A stretch of 43,683 bases of DNA from UMGS1279 sp045577495 (GCA_045577495.1 JAZNIK010000007.1:1-43683), one strand, 5' to 3'; positions 33,713-42,368 are shown, counted from the first letter of the stretch. Program-made: numbers and translations. The notes: generated by a model not told the origin, from the letters alone.

Positions 33713-34611
33713 GCGTCAACCTCTGCGGAATTGAGCTTGACAACCCCATTATCCCCGCTAGTGGCACATTTGGTTATGGCTATGAATTTGCAGAGTTATA
33801 TGATATAAATTGTCTTGGCACATTCTCTTTTAAAGGCACCACAAAGGATGCACGTTTTGGCAATCCCACACCCCGAATTGCCGAGTGCTCCGCAGGTATG
33901 ATAAATGCGGTTGGACTTCAAAACCCCGGTGTTGAAAAGGTAATAAGCGAGGAACTTCCAAAACTTAAAAAGTGCTTTGATAAAAAGGTTATGGCTAATA
34001 TCAGTGGTTTTGCGGTTGAGGATTATGCCTACACCTGTGAAAAACTTGATGCATGTGAGCAGGTTGGTTGGCTTGAGGTAAATGTAAGCTGTCCTAATGT
34101 TCACGGTGGCGGTATGAGTTTTGGAACCGAGCCTAGTGCGGCGGCAGAGGTTACAAGGGCGGTTAAAAAGGTTACTAAAAAGCCTGTTATAATCAAACTT
34201 TCGCCAAATGTTACCGATATTGTGTCTATCGCTAAGGCATGTGAGGATGCAGGGGCAGACGGAATAAGCCTTATAAACACCCTGCTTGGTATGCGAATAG
34301 ATTTAAAAACCAAAAAGCCTGTTATAGCCAATAAAATGGGTGGTTTTTCGGGTAGCGCCATCTTCCCTGTTGCTGTTAGAATGGTGTATCAGGTGGCAAA
34401 CGCAGTTAAAATTCCCGTTGTTGGTATGGGTGGCGTAACCACCGCAGAGGATGTTATTGAGCTTATGCTTGCGGGTGCTACCGCAGTTGAGGTTGGAGCG
34501 GCTAATCTTGTTAACCCTTACGCTTGCCGCGACATTATAAACGATTTGCCAAGGGTTATGGAAAAATATAAAATAAATTCACTTAGCGGAATTATAGGAG
34601 GAGCTAAATAA
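33700..34611 (+). CDS. pyrD: Dihydroorotate dehydrogenase, class 1B catalytic subunit
   Basis: FMN enzyme of 303 aa oxidising dihydroorotate to orotate. The catalytic-loop cysteine lies in VNVSCPNVHGGG; FMN contacts are seen in PVVGMGGVTTAEDVIELMLAGA. The presence of PyrK next door defines the NAD+-linked heterotetrameric class 1B type usual in anaerobic Firmicutes. Strong GGAGGAG site inside the pyrK end. Confidence 0.96.
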   Translation: MGKLSVNLCGIELDNPIIPASGTFGYGYEFAELYDINCLGTFSFKGTTKDARFGNPTPRIAECSAGMINAVGLQNPGVEKVISEELPKLKKCFDKKVMANISGFAVEDYAYTCEKLDACEQVGWLEVNVSCPNVHGGGMSFGTEPSAAAEVTRAVKKVTKKPVIIKLSPNVTDIVSIAKACEDAGADGISLINTLLGMRIDLKTKKPVIANKMGGFSGSAIFPVAVRMVYQVANAVKIPVVGMGGVTTAEDVIELMLAGATAVEVGAANLVNPYACRDIINDLPRVMEKYKINSLSGIIGGAK

Positions 34612-34612
34612 T

Positions 34613-35311
34613 ATGGGTAAGGACGTTATTGTAGCTTGTGATTTTTCAAGTGCGGAAAAGGTTTATGAGTTTTTAGATAAATTTACAGGCAGAAAGCCTT
34701 TTGTTAAAATCGGCATGGAGCTTTTTTATGCGGAGGGACCGCAAATAGTTAAAGAGATTAAAAAACGCGGTCATAAAATCTTTTTAGATTTAAAACTTCA
34801 CGATATTCCCAATACCGTTAAAAAAGCTATGTCGGTGCTTTCAAATTTGGATGTTGATATCTGCAATCTTCACGCCGCAGGCACAGGAAGAATGATGGAG
34901 GCGGCTTTGGAGGGTCTTACCCGTGCAGATGGCACTCGCCCCCTTTTGATTGCGGTTACTCAGCTTACCTCTACCGACCAAGAAACAATGGAAAAAGATT
35001 TGCTTATAAATAAACCTATTGATGAGGTTGTTATGCATTATGCTCATAATGCAAAGGTAGCAGGTCTTGATGGTGTTGTTTGCTCACCCCTTGAGGCAGG
35101 CAAGGTGCACGAGGTTTGCGGAAATGAGTTTTTAACAGTTACTCCGGGTGTGCGTTTTGCAGATGGTGATATCGGCGACCAAAAACGTGTTATGACTCCC
35201 GCCGAGGCAAACAAAATCGGCTCTGATTATATCGTGGTTGGCAGACCCATTACTGCCGCAGCAGACCCCGTAGCCGCATACGAGCGTTGCGTTGCAGAGT
35301 TTGTGGGATAA
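34613..35311 (+). CDS. pyrF: Orotidine-5'-phosphate decarboxylase
   Basis: Enzyme of 232 aa that decarboxylates OMP to UMP. The catalytic Asp/Lys array is in FLDLKLHDIPNTV, and the phosphate-binding end in VTPGVRFADGD and IVVGRPITAAADP. The length and motifs fit the shorter bacterial group (about 230 aa). It starts 1 base after pyrD with an AGGAGG site in front. Confidence 0.96.
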   Translation: MGKDVIVACDFSSAEKVYEFLDKFTGRKPFVKIGMELFYAEGPQIVKEIKKRGHKIFLDLKLHDIPNTVKKAMSVLSNLDVDICNLHAAGTGRMMEAALEGLTRADGTRPLLIAVTQLTSTDQETMEKDLLINKPIDEVVMHYAHNAKVAGLDGVVCSPLEAGKVHEVCGNEFLTVTPGVRFADGDIGDQKRVMTPAEANKIGSDYIVVGRPITAAADPVAAYERCVAEFVG

Positions 35312-35346
35312 CCCAACCTACAAAGGAGCAAAAAGGAGAAAAGAAT

Positions 35347-36000
35347 ATGGAAAACTATAAAAGAGAGTTTATTCAGTTTTTAGAGGGTGCAGGCGTTTTA
35401 AAGTTTGGTGACTTCACCGCTAAATCGGGTAGAAAAATCCCCTATTTTATAAATGCAGGCGATATAAAAACAGGCGACCAAATTTCAAAGCTTGGCGAGT
35501 TTTATGCTAAGGCATATTTTGAAAAGGTTGGCAACAAAAAAACAGTTCTTTACGGTCCTGCTTATAAGGGTATTCCGATTGCAGTTTCGGTTGCTTGCGC
35601 TCTTTCAAAAGAGGGGCTTGATGTTCCTTTCTTCTTTAATAGAAAAGAGGAAAAAGACCACGGCGAAGGCGGAGTGTTTGTGGGCTATAAGCCACAGGGC
35701 GAGGATATCGTAATCGTTGAGGACGTTATCACCGCAGGCACCGCTATCCGCGAGAGTATGGCGATTTTAAGTTCGCTTAAAGAGTCTAAGGTTGCGGCAG
35801 TTTTTGTTATGGTAGACCGCAAAGAAAAGGGTCAAACCGAAAAGTCTGCAATGGCAGAGGTTGGCGAAGAATATGGCTTCCCTGTATATTCGGTTGTTGA
35901 TGTATACGATATTATCGAGTATCTTGAGGAAGACCCCAAAAACAAAGAAAATGTTGACCGCATTAAGAAATATTTAGAGGTTAACGGCGCAAAAGCATAA
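35347..36000 (+). CDS. pyrE: Orotate phosphoribosyltransferase
   Basis: Enzyme of 217 aa joining orotate to PRPP. The PRPP-binding motif is IVIVEDVITAGTAIRE and the catalytic-loop lysine region is FNRKEEKDHGEGG. I start it at ATG 35347 (MENYKR) with AAGGAGA upstream; a longer frame begins inside pyrF and is unlikely. Substrate loop GPAYKGIPIA is also present. Confidence 0.95.
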   Translation: MENYKREFIQFLEGAGVLKFGDFTAKSGRKIPYFINAGDIKTGDQISKLGEFYAKAYFEKVGNKKTVLYGPAYKGIPIAVSVACALSKEGLDVPFFFNRKEEKDHGEGGVFVGYKPQGEDIVIVEDVITAGTAIRESMAILSSLKESKVAAVFVMVDRKEKGQTEKSAMAEVGEEYGFPVYSVVDVYDIIEYLEEDPKNKENVDRIKKYLEVNGAKA

Positions 36001-36021
36001 AAACATATTAAGGGGATAAAA

Positions 36022-36939
36022 ATGAGAAGTCTTATTGATATTTTAGAGCTTTCAACAAGTGAATTAGACCAGCTTATTGCAGTTGCAGAGGATATTATTG
36101 CAAACCCTAAAAAGTATAGTGAGGTTTGTAAGGGCAAAAAACTCGCATCACTCTTTTTCGAGCCATCTACAAGAACAAGGCTTAGCTTTGAGGCGGCTAT
36201 GTATGAGCTTGGCGGTAATGTTTTAGGCTTTTCTGAGGCGGCAAGTTCATCTACCGCAAAGGGCGAAAGTGTTGCAGATACCGCAAAAACAGTTAGCTGT
36301 TATGCCGATATTATTGCAATGCGTCACCCAAAAGAGGGTGCACCAATGGTAGCCGCTATGAACGCATCTATCCCCGTTATCAATGCGGGTGACGGCGGTC
36401 ATAACCACCCAACTCAAACCTTGGCAGATTTGCTCACCATAAAGCGCGAAAAGGGCAAACTAGGTGATTTCACCATCGGTTTTTGCGGCGACTTAAAGTT
36501 TGGCAGAACTGTGCACTCACTTATTGCCGCACTTTCAAGATATACTGGCATTAAGGTGGTTTTAATTTCACCTGATGAACTTAAACTACCAAGCTATATC
36601 AAAAAGGATATTTTAAAGAAAAACAATATCCCCTATGTTCAAACAAATAGCCTAGAGGATATTATGCCAGATTTGGATATTCTTTATATGACACGAGTTC
36701 AAAGAGAGCGCTTTTTCAACGAGGCAGATTATATACGCCTTAAGGATAGCTATATTTTAACCCCCAAAAAGCTCGAAAACGCAAAAGAGGATTTATGCAT
36801 AATGCATCCACTGCCAAGAGTTAATGAAATTTCGGTTGCTATCGATAATGATAAACGAGCTTGTTATTTCAAGCAGGTACTTAACGGAAAATTTATGCGA
36901 ATGGCACTAATACTTAAATTGCTGGAGGTTGAGGTTTAA
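36022..36939 (+). CDS. pyrB: Aspartate carbamoyltransferase catalytic chain
   Basis: Catalytic subunit of 305 aa condensing carbamoyl phosphate with aspartate. The phosphate-binding FEPSTRTRLSFE, HNHPTQTLADLLT and C-terminal HPLPRVNEIS segments are all present. It shares its last base with the pyrI start (TAATG), and with PyrI would form the allosteric holoenzyme. Confidence 0.96.
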   Translation: MRSLIDILELSTSELDQLIAVAEDIIANPKKYSEVCKGKKLASLFFEPSTRTRLSFEAAMYELGGNVLGFSEAASSSTAKGESVADTAKTVSCYADIIAMRHPKEGAPMVAAMNASIPVINAGDGGHNHPTQTLADLLTIKREKGKLGDFTIGFCGDLKFGRTVHSLIAALSRYTGIKVVLISPDELKLPSYIKKDILKKNNIPYVQTNSLEDIMPDLDILYMTRVQRERFFNEADYIRLKDSYILTPKKLENAKEDLCIMHPLPRVNEISVAIDNDKRACYFKQVLNGKFMRMALILKLLEVEV

Positions 36940-37361
36940 TGAATATAGATTCTATTAAAAACGGTATTGTTATCGACCATATTGAAGCCGGCAAAAGTAT
37001 GGAGATTTATTCACTTTTAAATTTAGGTGAGCTTTCTTGCTCTGTTGCCATTATAAAAAATGTTCCAAGCAAGCTTATGGGCAAAAAGGATATAATTAAA
37101 ATTGATGCCGATTTGGATATATCTTTAGATGTTTTGGGCTTTATTGACCCTGGTATCACGGTTAATATAATAAAGGACGAAAAACTTGTGGACAAACGCC
37201 ACTTGGCTCTGCCCGAAAGGATAGAAAATGTTTGCAAATGCAAAAACCCTCGTTGCATAACATCAACCGAGCAAGAACTACCACACATTTTCACACTAAC
37301 TGATAAAGAAAATAAGGTTTATCGCTGTGTCTACTGCGAGAGCAAACTGAAAAATAAGTAA
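36939..37361 (+). CDS. pyrI: Aspartate carbamoyltransferase regulatory chain
   Basis: Regulatory subunit of 140 aa that binds nucleotide effectors and holds catalytic trimers together. The N-terminal allosteric domain includes VIDHIEAGKSMEIYSLL; the C-terminal zinc domain has four ligands in CKNPRC and YRCVYCESK. Having PyrI implies feedback control by nucleotides, which is common in clostridia though absent from Bacillus. Confidence 0.95.
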   Translation: MNIDSIKNGIVIDHIEAGKSMEIYSLLNLGELSCSVAIIKNVPSKLMGKKDIIKIDADLDISLDVLGFIDPGITVNIIKDEKLVDKRHLALPERIENVCKCKNPRCITSTEQELPHIFTLTDKENKVYRCVYCESKLKNK

Positions 37362-37364
37362 TAT

Positions 37365-37399
37365 AAAACAGAACTGTAGTCGCAGTTCTGTTTTCTTTT
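37365..37399 (+). terminator. Terminator of the pyrimidine operon
   Basis: AAAACAGAACTG (37365-37376) pairs with CAGTTCTGTTTT (37383-37394), followed by CTTTTT, four bases after the pyrI stop. Confidence 0.9.
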
Positions 37400-37423
37400 T
37401 AAATTGATACAGATAATGTTATA

Positions 37424-37789
37424 CTACAATATCATTTTGATTTTTATGTTTTTTTCGAATTTTTTGGCACATTCTATCATCGATTTTGTACCCTTACTTT
37501 TGCCATCCCAAAAGCATATAACATAGTCGGATATCTGTGCCATTTGCAAATTCCTTTTTGGACCTGCAGACCTACCGTATTTGTGCCACTCAGCAGGATA
37601 ATATTCAATTTTATATCCGTTTTCAATCGCATATCTTTCGCCTAGTTGGTCGGCGCCTTTGCAAGTGCCAGAAACAAAAATAAGGGTATGCTCATTTTTA
37701 ATTCTGCTAATGCAAAAATCAATGTAACTTTTTGCGCTTTCGTAATCGGTATAATCTCTGCACCCTGCAATAACAATTCTTTTAATCAT
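37424..37789 (-). CDS. DUF2493/YspA-like SLOG-superfamily protein
   Basis: Protein of 121 aa with the Rossmann-like fold of the DUF2493 (cpYpsA-related SLOG) group: the start IVIAGCRDYTDY, FVSGTCKGADQLGERYA with the nucleotide-binding Gly and Asp, and AEWHKYGRSAGPKRNLQM. Related SLOG proteins bind nucleotide-derived ligands in defence or signalling systems, but single-domain members also occur in phages and housekeeping contexts. It is divergent from an XRE regulator with an inverted-repeat operator candidate between. Ligand unknown. Confidence 0.85.
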   Translation of the reverse strand: MIKRIVIAGCRDYTDYESAKSYIDFCISRIKNEHTLIFVSGTCKGADQLGERYAIENGYKIEYYPAEWHKYGRSAGPKRNLQMAQISDYVICFWDGKSKGTKSMIECAKKFEKNIKIKMIL

Positions 37790-37822
37790 AAAATCACCTC
37801 AAGAATCTATATATGTATATTT

Positions 37823-37864
37823 TAATCTATTTCAGGTTAAAATACAATAACCTTAATCAGATTA
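37823..37864. promoter_or_regulatory. Imperfect inverted repeat, candidate operator of the divergent pair
   Basis: TAATCTATTTCAGGTTA (37823-37839) and the reverse complement of TAACCTTAATCAGATTA (37848-37864) match at 14 of 17 positions, with an 8-base spacer. It lies between the DUF2493 gene and the XRE gene, placed to control both. Confidence 0.65.
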
Positions 37865-37904
37865 AACTAGAATTATTATTACTAGGATATCTGGAGGTTT
37901 GAAA

Positions 37905-38126
37905 ATGTTTAAACGAATTCGTGATTTAAGAGAAGACCGCGACCTTAATCAAACCCAAATTGCACAAATCTTGGGAATGTCACAAACAGGATATTCAAAA
38001 TATGAAACAGGCGAAAATGATATTCCAACAGCGATTTTGATAAAATTAGCAAAATTTTATGATACAAGTGTAGATTATTTATTAGGACAAACAGACTGCA
38101 AAAAAAGATATCCTCAAAGCAAGTAA
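37905..38126 (+). CDS. Small XRE-family helix-turn-helix regulator
   Basis: Protein of 73 aa that is a single Cro/CI-type HTH: RIRDLREDRDLNQTQIAQIL, GMSQTGYSKYETGENDIPTA and an ending IKLAKFYDTSVDYLLGQ. The start is the ATG at 37905, with GGAGG 7 bases upstream; an in-frame TTG six bases earlier is less well placed. It probably binds the inverted repeat just upstream. Confidence 0.92.
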   Translation: MFKRIRDLREDRDLNQTQIAQILGMSQTGYSKYETGENDIPTAILIKLAKFYDTSVDYLLGQTDCKKRYPQSK

Positions 38127-38131
38127 AGTCC

Positions 38132-38168
38132 ACCGCGTCGGCAGATAATGCTCGGCGCGGTTTTGTTT
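38132..38168 (+). terminator. Intrinsic terminator after the XRE gene
   Basis: ACCGCG and CGCGGT arms, extended by a partly paired TCGGC/GCTCGG segment, are followed by TTTGTTTTG, a few bases past the stop codon. Nothing else recognisable was found up to the promoter near 38333 apart from a short GTTACA/TGTAAC inverted repeat (38307-38322). Confidence 0.75.
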
Positions 38169-38332
38169 TGGGTAAAATAAAGGTTGAAATAGATAAAAAA
38201 TCCATATATTTTTAAAATTTTCCTCAACAATATAAAGTGCTTTTTAAAAAGCATAAGACAAAAAAGCACAAAATAACGGTTTTTTGTTATGTTTTTCGCG
38301 ATTTCAGTTACAGCTTTGTAACCGCTTTTTTC

Positions 38333-38360
38333 TTGACTTTTTTATAGAAAAATGTATAAT
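38333..38360 (+). promoter_or_regulatory. Promoter of the DUF6076-like gene
   Basis: TTGACT (38333-38338) and TATAAT (38355-38360) with a 16-base spacer, about 70 bases before the start codon. Confidence 0.8.
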
Positions 38361-38433
38361 ACAAATAGTCATTTTCAAAAAATAAGTTTAGTGTATCTAC
38401 TTTTTAAAAATCGCAGCAAAGGAGGAAATCATA

Positions 38434-39516
38434 ATGATAGGCTGGGTTTTATTTAAAGGTCGCGATTTAATGCTTCGCTTTACTATGACCAATGCAGGCG
38501 TTGTAGAAAAAGCACCCTATTCTGCGGGTGGTGCATTATGCGATTTTACTGCCGTTAGCCCACAGATTTCCGGTAAACTTTTTCAAATACTTAGCAAAAA
38601 ATTTGTTACCGATGTTCAGGGTCGTATTGATACCCCAACAATGGGTGCATATGTTCCGTTTTTGCGTAAGGCGTTAGAAACAAACCCGTACCTTTTTATT
38701 TATCTTAAGTTTTATGCCGAGTGTTTGATTTTAAGTTGTAATAATCGCGGTGCAATAAAGGAAGAGTTGGAGAATTTTCTATCACAGGAGATTGCAAGTG
38801 AACATTTGGAGGATATGTTTGTTACAGGCGATGCCGAGCAAACTGCCGACTGGCTTGGCAAGGTGATTTTAGAGGATATGGAATATCGCCGCAACCGCAC
38901 CAAGCAACAAATTGAGGATATTGTTTCTCCCGATAGTAGTTTAGCCAAATATACACCTGCACAGCGTCTTTATATCTTAAAGATGGAGAGTGGCAGTGGC
39001 TTAAACCGCACATTTAAAATGGAGCTTGCAAGTGAGCACGATTTTGAACGCTCAGCAAACCTTGGCACAGTTAAGGCAACCTTGCAGGCGGGCAATAGCA
39101 CTGTTTTGGCAGAGTATCAGATTGATAACCCCGACGATTTAATTGCACTTGAGCTTTTTCATACCGTTAAGGATGATTTGCCGATTAAAAAGTGCCGCTG
39201 TTGCGGTGAGTATTTTGTGCCCTCGGGAAGAAGCGATAGCGAATATTGCAGTCGCATAAGCCTTGGCGAGAATAAGCGTTGCGCTCAAATCGGCGCTATG
39301 CGTACCTTTAAGGGCAAATATGCCGAGAATCCAATCTATGCCGAATACAATCGCGCATATAAGCGTAATCACTCCAGACTTCGCAACGGCAAACTTTATG
39401 ATGAGGAGTTTCGTGATTGGTCTGCCGCCGCAAGAAAAGCGCGTGATGAGTTTATAAACGAAAATAAAACGGTTGAGCAGTTCAGACTTTATTTAACCGA
39501 GCTGGAGATTGAATAA
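38434..39516 (+). CDS. DUF6076-like zinc-binding protein
   Basis: Uncharacterised cytoplasmic protein of 360 aa. The C-terminal third holds a zinc-finger-like unit KKCRCCGEYFVPSGRSDSEYC with a following NKRCAQIGAM cysteine, then a helical DEEFRDWSAAARKARDEFI stretch: the arrangement seen in DUF6076 and related putative nucleic-acid-binding proteins. The N-terminal ~220 residues have no recognisable domain. It is a single-gene unit with its own promoter and an AAAGGAGG site. Related genes turn up mostly in clostridial genomes; no function is assigned. Confidence 0.75.
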   Translation: MIGWVLFKGRDLMLRFTMTNAGVVEKAPYSAGGALCDFTAVSPQISGKLFQILSKKFVTDVQGRIDTPTMGAYVPFLRKALETNPYLFIYLKFYAECLILSCNNRGAIKEELENFLSQEIASEHLEDMFVTGDAEQTADWLGKVILEDMEYRRNRTKQQIEDIVSPDSSLAKYTPAQRLYILKMESGSGLNRTFKMELASEHDFERSANLGTVKATLQAGNSTVLAEYQIDNPDDLIALELFHTVKDDLPIKKCRCCGEYFVPSGRSDSEYCSRISLGENKRCAQIGAMRTFKGKYAENPIYAEYNRAYKRNHSRLRNGKLYDEEFRDWSAAARKARDEFINENKTVEQFRLYLTELEIE

Positions 39517-39549
39517 AATCGGCTTGGTTAGATAAAAATAAAAAAACAC

Positions 39550-39578
39550 TTTACATTTTAAATGTTTTGTGATATACT
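39550..39578 (+). promoter_or_regulatory. Promoter of rpsO
   Basis: TTTACA (39550-39555), 17-base spacer, TATACT (39573-39578), about 100 bases before rpsO. Confidence 0.85.
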
Positions 39579-39585
39579 AACTCTG

Positions 39586-39652
39586 TTCCGTTTTCTGGGA
39601 GTAAGGGTTTACCGCTTCGGTGGTCACCTAGCCTTACGCTCGGATTCTGGAA
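39586..39652 (+). promoter_or_regulatory. Structured rpsO leader (S15-type autoregulatory RNA)
   Basis: The leader folds into a junction: outer TTCC/GGAA arms, a GAGTAAGG (39599-39606) / CCTTACGCTC (39632-39641) stem, and inner hairpin ACCG-CTT-CGGT (39611-39621). Structured 5' leaders bound by S15 are known upstream of rpsO in Gram-positive bacteria; this one has that position and layout, but the S15-binding site was not shown. Confidence 0.65.
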
Positions 39653-39676
39653 AATATTTTAAATGAGGTGACAAAA

Positions 39677-39940
39677 ATGACAAAAGAAGTAAAGCAACAG
39701 GTTATGGCAGAGTATGCTACTCACGAGGGCGATACAGGTTCTCCTGAGGTTCAAATCGCATTACTCACAACTCGCATCAACGAATTGACCGAGCACTTGA
39801 AGGTTCACAAGAAGGACCATCATTCACGTCGTGGTCTTTTGAAGATGGTTGGTCATCGCCGCAATCTTCTCGCTTATCTTATGAAGAATGATATCGAAAG
39901 ATATCGTGACATCATTAAGCGTTTGAACATCCGTAAGTAG
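39677..39940 (+). CDS. rpsO: 30S ribosomal protein S15
   Basis: Primary 16S rRNA-binding protein of the small subunit, 87 aa. Contains the family blocks THEGDTGSPEVQIALLT, HKKDHHSRRGLLKMVGHRRN and a final YRDIIKRLNI. The start is ATG 39677 (MTKEVK) with GAGGTG upstream; a GTG three codons earlier overlaps that site and is unlikely. Upstream of pnp, the usual order. Confidence 0.97.
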   Translation: MTKEVKQQVMAEYATHEGDTGSPEVQIALLTTRINELTEHLKVHKKDHHSRRGLLKMVGHRRNLLAYLMKNDIERYRDIIKRLNIRK

Positions 39941-39949
39941 TTCAGCTTC

Positions 39950-39990
39950 GGGCAGACCGATTTTATATTCGGTCTGTCCGTTTGTCCTTT
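39950..39990 (+). terminator. Terminator or attenuator between rpsO and pnp
   Basis: GGGCAGACCGA (39950-39960) pairs with TCGGTCTGTCC (39969-39979), followed by a T-rich GTTTGTCCTTT. The tail is imperfect, so some read-through into pnp is likely. Confidence 0.75.
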
Positions 39991-40014
39991 AAAAAAAGAC
40001 AATTAGGTTAATTT

Positions 40015-40092
40015 CAGCATAAGGCTATTAGCAGTGAATTGACGGCTTAAATGTGTTTTAAACCGTGAATTTATTGCTAAACCTTAATGCTG
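40015..40092 (+). promoter_or_regulatory. Long hairpin in the pnp leader
   Basis: Nearly the whole stretch folds on itself: CAGCATAAGG / CCTTAATGCTG closes it, TTAGCA (40028-40033) / TGCTAA (40075-40080) lies inside, then GTGAATT / GAATTTAT, and ACGGCTTAAA / TTTAAACCGT tops it with a TGTG loop. A long double-stranded leader just before pnp parallels the E. coli pnp leader cut by RNase III for autocontrol; here that role is inference. Confidence 0.65.
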
Positions 40093-40128
40093 TTAATATT
40101 AAAGATTTGCTTTAAGGAGGCAAAACAA

Positions 40129-42300
40129 ATGTACGAGAATTTTAAAGTTTACAGCACCGAGTTCGCCGGCCGTACCTTGTCGGTAGAAATCGGTAAAATG
40201 GCACTTCTTGCTAACGGCTCTTGCTTAGTTCGTTACGGTGAAACCGCAGTTTTCTGTGCCGCTACTGCATCTGCAAAACCAAGAGAGGGTATTGATTTTC
40301 TTCCCCTTTCGGTAGACTTTGAGGAAAAGCTTTATTCTGTTGGTAAAATCCCCGGCTCTTTCACAAGACGCGAGGGCAAACCCACCGATAAAGCAATTTT
40401 GGCATCACGCGTTATTGATAGACCCGTTCGCCCCTTGTTCCCTAAGGATATGCGTAATGATGTTTCTATCGTGTGTACCGTTATGTCGGTTGACCCTGAT
40501 TGCTCACCCGAAATTGTTGGTATGATAGGCGCATCTATTGCACTTTCAATTTCTGATATCCCTTGGGATGGTCCAATCAGCGGTGTTTCTGTTGGCTATG
40601 TTGATGGCGAGATTGTATTAAACCCAGGCTACGAGCAACAGAAAAAGTCTGATATGCAGGTAACGGTTGCATCAACCGCAGATTTGGTTGCTATGATTGA
40701 GGCAGGCGCTAACGAAATTCCTAACGATGTTATGTTTGATGGAATTATGAAGGGCCACGCAGAAAACCAAAAGGTTGTTGCCTTTATTAACGATATCGTA
40801 GCAGAAATCGGTAAAGAAAAATTCACCTTTGAAACCTCTGATCCCGATCCCGAGATGTTTGAGGCTATTAAAGAGTTTGCTATTGAGGATGTTCGCGCAG
40901 CCTTAGATACAGACGATAAAAACGTTCGCGATGAGCGTCTACTTCCCGTTTACGATGCAGTTCACGCAAAGTTTGATGAAATTTATCCCGAGATGGAAAT
41001 GAAGATTGACGAGTGTATGTATAAACTTCAAAAGTTTGTTGTACGCCGTTGGCTTTTAGATGATGGTAAGCGTGTTGACGGTCGTGGCATTGACGAAATC
41101 CGTCCTTTATATTCCGAGGTTGGTTTGCTTCCAAGAGTTCACGGTTCGGGTCTTTTTGCAAGAGGTCAAACACAGGTTTTAACTATTGCAACACTAGGCT
41201 CTGTTCGTGATAGTCAACTTTTAGATGGCATCGATGATGAGGAAACCAAGCGTTATATGCACCATTATAATATGCCTTCCTACTCGGTTGGCGAGACCCG
41301 TCCTTCAAGGGGTCCCGGCCGCCGCGAAATCGGTCATGGTGCATTGGCAGAACGCGCACTTTTACCTGTAATCCCAAGCGAAGAGGAATTCCCATATTCT
41401 ATCCGTTTGGTATCGGAAATTCTTTCTTCTAACGGTTCTACTTCACAGGGCTCTATCTGTGGTTCAACCTTGGCGCTTATGGATGCCGGTGTTCCGATTA
41501 AGGCTCCTGTTGCAGGTATTTCTTGCGGTCTTATCACCGAGGGCGACCGCTTTATGACAATGGTTGACATTCAAGGTCTTGAGGACTTCTTTGGCGATAT
41601 GGACTTTAAGGTAGCAGGTACTCACAAGGGTATCACCGCTATTCAAATGGACCTTAAAATCCATGGTCTTACACCCGAAATCATTAAAGAGGCATTGGAT
41701 AAAACCTACAAAGCAAGACTTCACATTCTTGATGATGTTATGCTTAAATGTATCCCCGAAGCAAGAACAGAGGTTTCAAAATACGCACCTAAGATGCTTT
41801 CTACCAAGATTCATCCCGATAAAATCCGCGAGGTTATCGGTTCGGGCGGTAAGGTTATTCAAAAAATCCAAGCCGACTGCAACTGCAAAATCGATATTGA
41901 TGATGATGGTAATGTATTCATTTCTGCAATCAATGGCGAGGATGCAAACCGCGCACTTATGATTGTTGAAACTATCGCGCTCGACCCAGAAGTTGGTGCA
42001 GTTTATAAGGGCAAGGTAACAAGACTTATGAACTTTGGTGCATTCGTTGAGATTGCACCCGGTAAAGAGGGTCTTGTTCATATCAGCAAGCTTGATGTTA
42101 AGCGTGTTGAAAAGGTTGAGGACTGCGTAACAGTTGGCGATGAGGTTATTGTTAAGGTAACCGAGATTGACGACCAAGGCAGAATTAACCTTAGCCGCCG
42201 CGACGCTCTTATTGAGATTGAGGGATTAACCCCCGAGGATGATGGTCAAAGTGAGGACCGCCCCCGTCGCAATCGCCCGGGTTTTAAAAATCGCCACTAA
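40129..42300 (+). CDS. pnp: Polyribonucleotide nucleotidyltransferase (PNPase)
   Basis: Phosphorolytic 3'-5' exoribonuclease of 723 aa acting as a trimer in RNA decay. Two RNase PH domains are seen (RREGKPTDKAILASRVIDRP in the first; RGPGRREIGHGALAERAL and EILSSNGSTSQGSICGSTLA in the second), then KH (KIREVIGSGGKVIQKIQ) and S1 (VYKGKVTRLMNFGAFVEIAP) domains. The C-terminus is short and basic (RPRRNRPGFKNRH). The start is ATG 40129 with AAGGAGG upstream; the longer in-frame extension reaches into the leader hairpin and is unlikely. Confidence 0.97.
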   Translation: MYENFKVYSTEFAGRTLSVEIGKMALLANGSCLVRYGETAVFCAATASAKPREGIDFLPLSVDFEEKLYSVGKIPGSFTRREGKPTDKAILASRVIDRPVRPLFPKDMRNDVSIVCTVMSVDPDCSPEIVGMIGASIALSISDIPWDGPISGVSVGYVDGEIVLNPGYEQQKKSDMQVTVASTADLVAMIEAGANEIPNDVMFDGIMKGHAENQKVVAFINDIVAEIGKEKFTFETSDPDPEMFEAIKEFAIEDVRAALDTDDKNVRDERLLPVYDAVHAKFDEIYPEMEMKIDECMYKLQKFVVRRWLLDDGKRVDGRGIDEIRPLYSEVGLLPRVHGSGLFARGQTQVLTIATLGSVRDSQLLDGIDDEETKRYMHHYNMPSYSVGETRPSRGPGRREIGHGALAERALLPVIPSEEEFPYSIRLVSEILSSNGSTSQGSICGSTLALMDAGVPIKAPVAGISCGLITEGDRFMTMVDIQGLEDFFGDMDFKVAGTHKGITAIQMDLKIHGLTPEIIKEALDKTYKARLHILDDVMLKCIPEARTEVSKYAPKMLSTKIHPDKIREVIGSGGKVIQKIQADCNCKIDIDDDGNVFISAINGEDANRALMIVETIALDPEVGAVYKGKVTRLMNFGAFVEIAPGKEGLVHISKLDVKRVEKVEDCVTVGDEVIVKVTEIDDQGRINLSRRDALIEIEGLTPEDDGQSEDRPRRNRPGFKNRH

Positions 42301-42314
42301 AATTAACTGATTAA

Positions 42315-42348
42315 CGCCGCTTTGCGATTATGCAAGGCGGCGTTTTTG
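42315..42348 (+). terminator. Terminator of pnp
   Basis: CGCCGCTTTGC (42315-42325) pairs with GCAAGGCGGCG (42332-42342), followed by TTTTTGTT. Confidence 0.88.
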
Positions 42349-42368
42349 TTATCTCTTTCAAAATAATA

